NCBI GenBank assembly: GCA_035551675.1
Contig: DASZMV010000037.1
Location: 1-64,000, forward strand
Reading direction: 5' to 3'
DNA from: JAFECT01 sp035551675
GTDB lineage: Bacteria > Pseudomonadota > Alphaproteobacteria > Caulobacterales > Caulobacteraceae
Length of the DNA stretch: 64,000 nt
The notes under the pieces were generated by a model. That model saw only the letters and a program-made list of their open reading frames with translations, did not search any database and had not been told where the DNA came from. Below, piece by piece: positions 54,501 to 61,525 of this stretch; the stretch's first letter is position 1, and every line of letters begins with the position of its first letter. The position numbers and the translations under genes were made by a program.

Positions 54501-54946
54501 CTGAGCTGAAGGACCGTCCCGCCTTTTGTTTCGCGGGCGAGCTTGGTGTCGATGACCTGATACGACCAGTCGCCAAGACCGCTTGGCGTGTCGATGCGCT
54601 CCAGGATGTCCGAGCGGCCGGACCAGCGGCCAGACGCCAGGGCGGCCTGAACGATGACTTCACGGCCGGCCTTCATGGCGGTGATCGTCGCCGCAACCGC
54701 TTCGGGCGTCGCATCGACGCCCTCGATTGCCTCGACGTCACGTCCCGCCTCACGCAAATGCTCGACGTAGCTTGCCTCGTGCTCCTTACCGCGCTCCCAA
54801 AGCGCTTCCAGGGACGGGTCCCAGATTTTCGGTGCTCCGAGCTCGCCTTGCGCCACTTTTCGGTCGAGCTCGGTCAGGTGACGGCAATTGAGGTGGCCGA
54901 CCAGGTCAGTAGCGCTCAGGCGAATTTGCTTATCGACGAGTTTCAT
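51554..54946 (-). CDS. Cas4/RecB-like nuclease - DEDD exonuclease - SF1 helicase fusion
   Basis: A 1130-residue protein of the TM0106 RecB-like type. Part 1 (1-230): Cas4-like nuclease with Asp113 in GRSD, D133-T-K135, Q147-L-x-x-Y, and four cysteines for a 4Fe-4S cluster (Cys21, Cys215, Cys218, Cys224). Part 2 (about 315-510): DEDD exonuclease fold with Asp324 and Glu326 in FLDFESD and a late YNREDCSATRAL. Part 3 (about 700-1130): SF1 helicase with GPPGTGKT (755-762), VDEAAQM, GDPQQL and VDKFQGQEA. The start overlaps the upstream helicase stop by 4 bp. It should unwind and resect DNA or RNA-DNA hybrids. Confidence 0.9.
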   Translation of the reverse strand: MKLVDKQIRLSATDLVGHLNCRHLTELDRKVAQGELGAPKIWDPSLEALWERGKEHEASYVEHLREAGRDVEAIEGVDATPEAVAATITAMKAGREVIVQAALASGRWSGRSDILERIDTPSGLGDWSYQVIDTKLARETKGGTVLQLSLYSDLVGQAQGLTPKNMFVVKPYTEFEAEQFRVADFGAYYRLVKGSLEAATDSAAKTTYPEPTPFCEICRWRDSCDQRRRKDDHLSLVAGISKNQMVELSQHEVSTTGKLATLLVPLQWKPDRGSKSSYERIREQARVQVQARETGKPVYELLPLDPGFGLYRLPTPSDGDIFLDFESDPYVGEHGLEYLLGYEHRNDAGEWVYTPLWALTREAEKAAFEQFIDFVMARWAEHPDLHIYHFGGYETGALKRLMGRYATREDELDRILRGLLPVDLLSVSRQSVRAGVESYSLKQLEPLFSFIRATGLPDARLALTRLQTSLESGDLNKVDAADRDTVQAYNREDCSATRALRNWLEGLRAHRIDEGAEIARPQPGDGTPSEKGAKWLAMIAPIFDALVEGVPADSLEQTAEQHGRWLLANMLEWHRREDKAVWWELFRLSDLSSVELMDEKSALSGLEFLEVVGGTDAAPIHRYRFAPQETDVRPDKSLRQTGGVPFGTVVDISSANLTVDIKKRKDTAERHPEAVFMHDYVSPEPMQLALFRIASYVADHGLTGHGEYAAAQALLLRQKPVPSDGSLLRLEKEGTLDAARRLAPLVEACCLPIQGPPGTGKTFTGARMICTLVAAGKRVGVVANSHAVIRHFIDKVIEASVETGLDLTCVLKPKDGDEDAHGLKIAKSSTALFCALADDCHVAGGTAWLWSAEEAFNTVDVLFVDEAAQMSLANVLAVSQAAPTLILIGDPQQLDQPMKGSHPEGTDCSALHHLLGGKQTIASDEGLFLERTWRLAPSICDFTSELFYEGKLTSLEGAEAQTVKLNESPLNGAGLRFLPVPHTGNQSSSVEEADAVAALVGDLVGSNGTWMDRKGDERGITLDDILIIAPYNAQVFEIQKRIPGARVGTVDKFQGQEAAIAVYSMATSSHADAPRGMEFLYSPNRFNVATSRAKCLSILVAAPAVFQVDCRTPRQMRLANAFCRYLEMST

Positions 54947-57186
54947 TCTTCTTCTCTGAGTTCGAGGGCTGTCCGGGCCGTCGCGTGGTTCGCGTCGCCA
55001 ACGGCCGCCAGCGAGGCCTGCGCAAGGGCGCCAAAGCCGTCTAGGTCGATCATTGCCCGGGCCGCGTCGGCGATTAACAGTTCGCCAGTCAGGTACGGGT
55101 GGTACTTTTGGTTGATCAGCGGTGAGAGCTGGCTCGCCACGTCGTTCGCTGCGGGGGGCGACTCGACGAGGCGCCGTAAGGCGTGTGCGGCCTGGCCGGG
55201 AGGATCAGCCACGCGGATCATCATTTCGGCGACGCCCGCGTCGATCCCCGCCAAGCGAAGGCCGCCGGCGAGCGTCTGAAGGCTTCGGTGCCCGACCCAC
55301 GGTGCGAGGTACAGTGCGGAGCCCTCGAATGCCGTTTGCACAGACCCTGAGCCCCTGAATTGGGCGTAGGCGTCGCGCGCCAGATGAAGCATCTCAGCGG
55401 CGGTCGCATCCATGAAGGCGTACGGCTCGTCGGACGCCAGCACTTGCCGCATTTCGGCGGCGACCTTGCCATGAACGCCGCCGGCTTCCCCGATAAAGCC
55501 CGGTTTGAGGGCGGCGGAACTCGGGGTGACCGTGATCACCTTCGCTGGTTCGTCGACGGTTTCGATCCGCCAGCGCCGCCCGGCCAGCAAAATCAGGTCG
55601 CCCGGCGCCCTGGGCCGGTCCATCGTCAAGCGGCCGATGTTCCGGCTATCGTGGCGTACCTGGTATTCATCGGGCGAGATGAAGACGGCATAGAAGTCGA
55701 AGTGGTCGACGATGCGTTCACCAATCCGGCCTAAGAGGATCAAGCCGTCAGGCGCTTGCTCGATCAGTTCCGTTTCGGGGCGCGCAAGCGCGCGAAGCAA
55801 GTCGGCATAGAGTTCTGGGCGCACCTCATGAAATGGTCCGCGACGACAGAGTTGGTCATAGAGCGCGCCCGCTGTGGCGCCGCCGCGCTCGGCGATAACT
55901 GCGAGGGTCTGCTGAGTCAGCGTCGACAGGTGCAGGCCGCCCGCGAGGGGAGGTTCACACCATTTCTGAGTGAGCAGCCTCACCATCGCGATCGACTGCA
56001 CGAGATTGAGGTTGAGGCGCTGCAGAAGGCCCGCTTGGGCGTCCGGGCGCAGCTCGTCGATGTAAAAGCGGATGACGGCCGGCTTGCCGGGTCGTCGGCC
56101 GCTGCGTCCAAGGCGTTGCCGCAGAGACGAGACCGTGTAGGGCGGTCCGACCTGAGCGATGGCGTCAATAGCGCCGATGTCGATGCCGAGCTCGAGCGTC
56201 GAGGTGCAGACCGCCGTAGCCGGCCGTGTCTCGTCCTTTAACCTGGCCTCGACAAATTCGCGATGTTCGCGGGACAGGTTGCCGTGATGGGCGTAGAACG
56301 CCTCCGGCAACCGCTCCTGGTCCGTGCGCGTGCGCAGGAGGTCTGTGACCTCCTCGACGTTATCGCGGCTGTTGGCGAAGACGAGGTTCTTTCCGAGCCT
56401 CAACGTTTCGAACAGATGGTCGGCGATCTGCCGCTTCCAGATGCCTTGCTGGTCGTCGTCGGCCCCGGGGACAACCCGGTCGCGCCAATAGCCTCGGACC
56501 TGCACCCGAAGCGCCGCTTCGCCTTGGCCTTCGATGCGGCGCACCTTGTCGCCTTCGCCGAGCCTCAGCGCTTCCGCGGCCAGGGACAGGTCGCCGAGCG
56601 TCGCAGACAGGCCAATGCGGTCGATCCGGCGTCCCGTGCACGCTTCGAGCCTCGCCAGCAGGCTCATGAGTTGTATGCCGCGTTCGGAGCCGATGAAGGC
56701 GTGGAGTTCGTCGACCACGATGGCGTCCAGCGCTTGAAACATCCCCTTGACCTCGCGGCCACGACGCACGAACAGGGCTTCGAGGGACTCGGGAGTGATC
56801 AACACCAGGCCAGACGGATTTTTGCGAGCCTTCGCCTTGGCGTCTGCGCTCACATCGCCATGCCATCGGTGCACAGGCAGGTCGACGGCTTCGAAAAGCG
56901 GTTCGAGCCGCCGGTGCTGGTCGTTGATGAGCGCCTTCAAGGGGCTCAGGTACAGTATGCCAAAGCCGCGCGTCGCCGGTCGCGACGCCAGGCGAGAGGC
57001 CAGGGGGAGAAACGCGGCCTCCGTCTTACCGCCGGCGGTGGGCGCCGAGATCAAGACGTCGCCGCCGTCGAGCACGGCGGCGATCGCGCGCCCCTGAAAG
57101 TCGCGAAGCTCGGTCCAGCCCTGCGTCCAAATCCACCGCTGGACGCCTTCGGCGAGCCGATCGAAGACGGGCGCGGGCGGGTTCAG
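54943..57186 (-). CDS. Lhr/BrxHI-like SF2 helicase, probable CTG start
   Basis: A DEAD/DEAH-type helicase of about 747 residues. Motifs: SAPTAGGKTEAAF (Walker A), VVDELHAF, LSATLGD, STLELGIDIG and QRLGRSGRRPGK. The first standard start (GTG 57075) would remove the Q-motif region WTELRDFQGRAIAAV, which lies in open frame upstream. The frame is open only back to about 57207 and has no ATG, GTG or TTG there; CTG at 57186, overlapping the preceding stop and eight bases after GGAG, is the best start. The helicase pairs with the ATPase upstream as BrxHI does with BrxD in some BREX loci. Confidence 0.88.
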   Translation of the reverse strand: MNPPAPVFDRLAEGVQRWIWTQGWTELRDFQGRAIAAVLDGGDVLISAPTAGGKTEAAFLPLASRLASRPATRGFGILYLSPLKALINDQHRRLEPLFEAVDLPVHRWHGDVSADAKAKARKNPSGLVLITPESLEALFVRRGREVKGMFQALDAIVVDELHAFIGSERGIQLMSLLARLEACTGRRIDRIGLSATLGDLSLAAEALRLGEGDKVRRIEGQGEAALRVQVRGYWRDRVVPGADDDQQGIWKRQIADHLFETLRLGKNLVFANSRDNVEEVTDLLRTRTDQERLPEAFYAHHGNLSREHREFVEARLKDETRPATAVCTSTLELGIDIGAIDAIAQVGPPYTVSSLRQRLGRSGRRPGKPAVIRFYIDELRPDAQAGLLQRLNLNLVQSIAMVRLLTQKWCEPPLAGGLHLSTLTQQTLAVIAERGGATAGALYDQLCRRGPFHEVRPELYADLLRALARPETELIEQAPDGLILLGRIGERIVDHFDFYAVFISPDEYQVRHDSRNIGRLTMDRPRAPGDLILLAGRRWRIETVDEPAKVITVTPSSAALKPGFIGEAGGVHGKVAAEMRQVLASDEPYAFMDATAAEMLHLARDAYAQFRGSGSVQTAFEGSALYLAPWVGHRSLQTLAGGLRLAGIDAGVAEMMIRVADPPGQAAHALRRLVESPPAANDVASQLSPLINQKYHPYLTGELLIADAARAMIDLDGFGALAQASLAAVGDANHATARTALELREEE

Positions 57187-58484
57187 ATGCGAAGCTCCGC
57201 CAACTCGTCATCTTCGGGGCCGGCCTGGTCGTTCGCGGCGCCGAGATCCGGTGCGATATCGACCTCGTCGAGGAGGTCGGACCATTTCGAGGCCGGGTTT
57301 TGTTTCAGCACCGACATGAGGTCTACGAAAGCGCGGATCGTATTGCGTGGCGTCTTGAAGTACGCAGCGCCGATGCGCTTCTCGCAATGGTCGAGGAAGG
57401 CGGCGAGCGCACTATCGGGAAGATCAACAGCAGACCCGGACGATTGGACGATCCGGCGAATGTTCTGCAGTAAGACGAACAGGTCTTCGCGGCTCAGCGG
57501 CTCCAGGCGGATCACAGGCCCGCTCAGATCGACCAATCCATCACCGGCGAAGCGGTTTTCCTCAAGCCGGGAACGCAGAGCTTCGTAGCTGTAGAGGCCC
57601 CGGCGCGTATCCAGCAGAAACTCCGGAGTGCCGCCAAGTAAAATTCCTAGTCCGTCGACGCCGCCCTGCAGTACGTCGTTAAGCATGCGCAGGATTTGTT
57701 CGTAGTTGTTGCTTCGCGCTTTGGCGCTGTTCAGCTTATAGAGGTTTACGAGTTCGTCGACCGTCACTAGTAGGCCCGCATATCCCGCAATTCGGAAAAA
57801 GCGGGCATAGAGCTTGAGCGCGTCATAGACCGTGTCGTCGTTGATGATCGCGCGAACGCCGAGCGCGTTGCGCGCGTCGGTTTTGGTCGTCCATTCGCCT
57901 CGGAGCCAGCGCAAAGCGGCTTGCGTCCTTGCATCATCGCCAGCCTCATACGCGCGGACATACTCGGTTACGACCGACACGAAGTCATATCCGAAGACCA
58001 TTTCCGTGAGCGGGTTTAACCGCTCTCGGATGATCGTGTCGATGGCTATGTGCTGCTGAGCCGATTGCTCACGGAGATCGCCTGCAAAGCGCTCGACAAT
58101 GCTACGCAGTGCCTCGCCGTCCGGCTTGGTTCGTGTAGCCGTATTACGGCTGAGTTCGGCAAACAGGCTGCGCGCTTGACCGTCGGTCGCGAACAGTCGT
58201 CGCTCGGGTGACAGATCGGCGGTCATCGCGACAAAGCGCTTTTCGAGAGCGACGGCGCGGGTCAGGGTGAGGAAGAAGGTCTTGCCGGCGCCGTAGTCGC
58301 CTACGATCAGGCGAAATGATGCGCCGCCATCAGCCACGCGGTCGAGGTCGAGCAACATCTGCTGGGTTTCGCCGCTACGGCCAACGGCGATATGCTGCAG
58401 GCCGATTCGCGGGGAAACGCCTGCTCGCAGAGCCAGCAGGACAGCGTCGCGTTCGCGCGGCTTGATCGGCGGCAAATCCGTCAT
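57183..58484 (-). CDS. DUF2791 (BrxD-like) ATP-binding protein
   Basis: A 433-residue P-loop ATPase: Walker A is GDYGAGKTFFL (about residue 62) and Walker B LLVTVDELVNLY (about residue 237). The opening PRERDAVLLALRAG and the stretch LSPERRLFATDGQARSLFAEL are typical of the DUF2791 family, which includes BrxD of BREX systems. It is probably an oligomeric switch or loader for the helicase encoded next. It overlaps the TerB gene upstream by 4 bp (ATGA). Confidence 0.85.
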   Translation of the reverse strand: MTDLPPIKPRERDAVLLALRAGVSPRIGLQHIAVGRSGETQQMLLDLDRVADGGASFRLIVGDYGAGKTFFLTLTRAVALEKRFVAMTADLSPERRLFATDGQARSLFAELSRNTATRTKPDGEALRSIVERFAGDLREQSAQQHIAIDTIIRERLNPLTEMVFGYDFVSVVTEYVRAYEAGDDARTQAALRWLRGEWTTKTDARNALGVRAIINDDTVYDALKLYARFFRIAGYAGLLVTVDELVNLYKLNSAKARSNNYEQILRMLNDVLQGGVDGLGILLGGTPEFLLDTRRGLYSYEALRSRLEENRFAGDGLVDLSGPVIRLEPLSREDLFVLLQNIRRIVQSSGSAVDLPDSALAAFLDHCEKRIGAAYFKTPRNTIRAFVDLMSVLKQNPASKWSDLLDEVDIAPDLGAANDQAGPEDDELAELRI

Positions 58485-61165
58485 TGTACCTCCAGGGGAT
58501 GCGCCAGCAGCGCCCGGTTGACCGTATAGGGGTCGCCTTCCTCGATCAGAAGGTCGCCTAGGTGATCGATCGCCCAGTCGTTGATGCGTTCGATGGCGCC
58601 ATCAAGCATCGTATCATGGGCCGCCGCGAGCGCTGCAAGGTCTGACCTAGGCCAGCTGTCGCGAGCGGCAACGGCCTCCGCAAATTCGCCAAGTCGGCCG
58701 GGCAGGCCGTGAAATACGCCTGCAGCCTCGTGGTCGGGCTCCCTCGCAGGTTCAGGAAGCGCCGCCGAGGGCGTTTCAACGTCATCCGCACCGAACACGC
58801 CTTGCAGCATGGCGGCTGCTTCCGCGGTCTCCCGCGTGATGGCGGCGATCCTCGCGGGGTCGAGTTTGGTCGAGGCAGGCCGCCGCGGAACGGCTTGCCC
58901 CTGGGGCGACTCGACCGCCTCGGAGATCTGTACTGGCCCGCCGCCGTGTAGCGCGCTGTAGAGGTCCTTCTGCGGTAGCCCGAGCCAGCCGAACAGCTTT
59001 TCGAGGTGCTTGACTTCCTGCGCCGCGAGCCGTCCGTCTGCGAGCGCCATGGCGATAGCGACCTTGACGACCGCCCGGCGTTCTTGATCCGAGGCCTTCG
59101 CAAGTCGCGATTTCATGTTGACGGACGCGGGTGGCGTCGCGAGCAACCACTCGGCCTGACCGGTCAAGCGTGCTTGCTGGCGCGAGTCGAAGGCGCCCGT
59201 GTTGGCGACCGCCAGCAGCTGCGCACGCTCCTCCGGTGCGATGATCCCGTCAGCCGCGGCGATCATCGCACCGATCTGGATAATCAGGGCGGTCGATTTC
59301 ATGGCGTCAGGAGTCGCGTCTTCGCCGGCCGGCAGGGGGTACAGATGTACCGGCAGAGCTGGGCTCACCGTTCCGATCGTGAGCTCGGGATCGGGCGCCA
59401 GGCCGAACCCCAGCGCCCGAAACGTATTGACGACGCGTCGGTGTCGCGTGGGTGTTATCTGGTCGCGAGCATCGCCGTCAGCCAATTGCGCGACGGCCTG
59501 CAACGTTGGTGGGGACGCCCGGGCCGCCAGCTTGCCGGCCGACGCGCTGGCGTCTCGCCACCCGTCGGTGAACTTTGGCAGGTGAGCGTCCGCCATCAGC
59601 GTGCCCTTCCAAGCCGAATCTCTTCCGATCATGCGACTGTACTCGTCGAGCTCTTCACAGCATGCGAGGGCAACGGCGTGCGCGCGATCTAGGATGCGTC
59701 GGGCGCCGGTGATGTCGGGCGGAGCATCTGGCACAGTCTCCTGGACGGTGAAGGTGCTGCTCGCGGCGCGATAGTCCAACGCCACCTTCGGAAATTTCGA
59801 CACCTGTTGGGGAGTGAAGGTTACGCCGCGGGGATTTGCGTCGGACCAGCGCTTGCAAAACGTCTCCCGGAAAGTTTCAGTATCCCGCGTCGCTGACGTG
59901 CGAAGATAGTATTGGCCGTCGGTGATCAGCCAGGACAATACCCAATCGGGCGGAATCGGCTCGCCGCGAGCCGCAAAACGCCCGAGCCCCACGCGCACCC
60001 GGAACGGCGCGCCGAACCCGTCGCGCACGAAGACAGGTTCGAGCTGCGAAGACGCCAGTTCGCTGGCCTGCGCGGCGGCAATCAATCTCGCAGAATAGGA
60101 CTGGAAAGAGTGATTGCCGCCGTAGATGGCGCGCAGACGTGTGACCTCATCGAGGATGTTCTGCCGATCCGCGGCGGACCGATCGAGCATCAGTCGGCGT
60201 TCGAGCCCATAGAAATAGAGAAAGACGTAGCCGAGCGGCGTCTCCGGGTCGGAGCGGTCGGACGCGAGCCACTCAAGGTAATTCCGTCGCGCCTGAGCGG
60301 AGATCCGCGAGTAGGAAGGCCAGTAGGGTAGGTCCGTCGACGCGCGGCTTGATGCGACGTCAAGCGATGGGTCGACCAGACAGTTATCGGGCGCGCCGCT
60401 GCGGTCGAACGCGTGCAGCGTGCGCCCGACGTAGATCATTCCCCCGGAGATCGGAATGCCAGCGATGGTCACGGCCGCTTTGCGTCTTAGCCACGCCTGA
60501 TTGCCTTCCGCCCGCGCCTCTTCGACCGTAAGCAAATGCCAGGGATCAGCGTAGGAAGTGCGCGAATACGTCGGTCTGCTCACTCGAGGGGCTTCCACGT
60601 AGGTGCGTTTGGGCGCCGTCGCCGGGACGGAGGAGGTCGGCGTTGCAGCCGTACGATTGTGAGCGCGTCTGCTGACGACAACCGCAATTATGATGCCGAC
60701 CAGGGTCAAGACGAAGAGCCAGGGCCATCCGTCGCTCGACGTGTCGGGAGCGGTCACCGGCGAAGGAGAGGCGGCGACGTCGGCGAGCGACACGCTGTTC
60801 CAGCCCCGCCGATATTCACGTGAGTGGGCGCGCCGGTGGTCGGGCTCCTGCAACCGCTGCTTTGCTTCGTTGCAGCCCTTCGTCCACTCATCGCCGTCAT
60901 CGAGGGGCGCGGCAGCCCCGCAGCCGGAGTGGTGCGGCTCGCTCCGAGCCTGGACCCAATAGGTCGCGCCATCGTGAAATGGGCCGGAGGTTCCGGCGTA
61001 CCAAGCCTCCCACGCCTGTCGGTCCGCAGCGCCGAGGCGAAACTGGGCGGAAGTCCCCGCCGCATGGACATGGGCTTTCGCCCCCGCCAGCGCGGGGGCG
61101 AGCAGCAGAAGAACAATAATCAGATTGCAGAGCAGACGCACGCCGAATTCCCCCACAGACAACAT
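58481..61165 (-). CDS. Membrane-anchored TerB_N/TerB/TerB_C protein
   Basis: An 894-residue protein. A hydrophobic N-terminal segment (signal or anchor) leads to a periplasmic domain of about 110 residues (W-E-A-W-Y-A-G, H-H-S-G-C, W-T-K-G-C) and a membrane helix near residue 160 (WLFVLTLVGIIIAVVV). The cytoplasmic part begins with TerB_N (GIPISGGMIYVGRTL, LPYWPSYSRIS, LGYVFLYFYGLERRL); TerB-like acidic segments (AADGIIAPEERAQLL, ALADGRLAAQEV) follow; the last 100 residues should be TerB_C. I start at ATG 61165, as the longer reading begins with TTG at 61189. It is first in the operon and may be the signal-receiving subunit. Confidence 0.85.
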   Translation of the reverse strand: MLSVGEFGVRLLCNLIIVLLLLAPALAGAKAHVHAAGTSAQFRLGAADRQAWEAWYAGTSGPFHDGATYWVQARSEPHHSGCGAAAPLDDGDEWTKGCNEAKQRLQEPDHRRAHSREYRRGWNSVSLADVAASPSPVTAPDTSSDGWPWLFVLTLVGIIIAVVVSRRAHNRTAATPTSSVPATAPKRTYVEAPRVSRPTYSRTSYADPWHLLTVEEARAEGNQAWLRRKAAVTIAGIPISGGMIYVGRTLHAFDRSGAPDNCLVDPSLDVASSRASTDLPYWPSYSRISAQARRNYLEWLASDRSDPETPLGYVFLYFYGLERRLMLDRSAADRQNILDEVTRLRAIYGGNHSFQSYSARLIAAAQASELASSQLEPVFVRDGFGAPFRVRVGLGRFAARGEPIPPDWVLSWLITDGQYYLRTSATRDTETFRETFCKRWSDANPRGVTFTPQQVSKFPKVALDYRAASSTFTVQETVPDAPPDITGARRILDRAHAVALACCEELDEYSRMIGRDSAWKGTLMADAHLPKFTDGWRDASASAGKLAARASPPTLQAVAQLADGDARDQITPTRHRRVVNTFRALGFGLAPDPELTIGTVSPALPVHLYPLPAGEDATPDAMKSTALIIQIGAMIAAADGIIAPEERAQLLAVANTGAFDSRQQARLTGQAEWLLATPPASVNMKSRLAKASDQERRAVVKVAIAMALADGRLAAQEVKHLEKLFGWLGLPQKDLYSALHGGGPVQISEAVESPQGQAVPRRPASTKLDPARIAAITRETAEAAAMLQGVFGADDVETPSAALPEPAREPDHEAAGVFHGLPGRLGEFAEAVAARDSWPRSDLAALAAAHDTMLDGAIERINDWAIDHLGDLLIEEGDPYTVNRALLAHPLEVQ

Positions 61166-61525
61166 GCTTCTTCTGCGCCTGGGATACAACTTCAGATATG
61201 CTGGCCGGGGGCGGTTGGCTGGCGGCCTCTCGATATTGGGTCCGGTCCTGCCGAAAGTGCGTTTTTGGACTTTTGCACTGACTGTTCAGACGCCAAATGC
61301 GGCAGCGGTGATCGCCCCTGCATCAGTTCGAGTGAGGTGGTCGCGTCGCGCCCGGCCTGCGCAGAGCAGCGGGTACATTTCTTTCTGTGCAAAAGCAGGA
61401 GGTTAGGCGCGCGCTCCGAAAAAACTTCGGTCTGCCCCTAAACGTTTCCCGTGGACGTCGGATCAGGTCTTCAAGGGGGTGAGTTCCGTGTGGGACGGTC
61501 CCTTGGTCTGAATGGGGATCGAGCG
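61166..61525. other. Divergent intergenic region before the RHS gene
   Basis: About 360 bp between the TerB gene and the RHS gene. It should hold both promoters. I saw no strong hairpin, no repeat of the tRNA-Phe 3' end and no supported gene. Confidence 0.4.

Larger units (their letters stand above)
34038..61200. mobile_element. Genomic island integrated at tRNA-Phe
   Basis: The region starts directly at the 3' end of tRNA-Phe, carries a P4-type integrase within 190 bp, and is filled with toxin-antitoxin, recombinase, defence and orphan genes. Several stretches (39.3-39.5, 41.9-44.8 and 46.9 kb) are clearly richer in A and T than the flanking core. I found no repeat of the tRNA 3' end by eye, so the right limit is only an estimate, and more than one element may be present, since a second recombinase lies at 48.2 kb. 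Confidence 0.55.

Noticed and set aside
51554..61165. Complete BREX system
   Set aside because: Only the BrxD-like ATPase and BrxHI-like helicase are seen; the methylase, PglZ phosphatase and BrxC-type ATPase are absent from the window.
58481..61165. Tellurite resistance operon
   Set aside because: TerB_N/TerB_C domains alone do not give tellurite resistance; terZ, terC, terD and terE are absent and the partners are helicases and nucleases.
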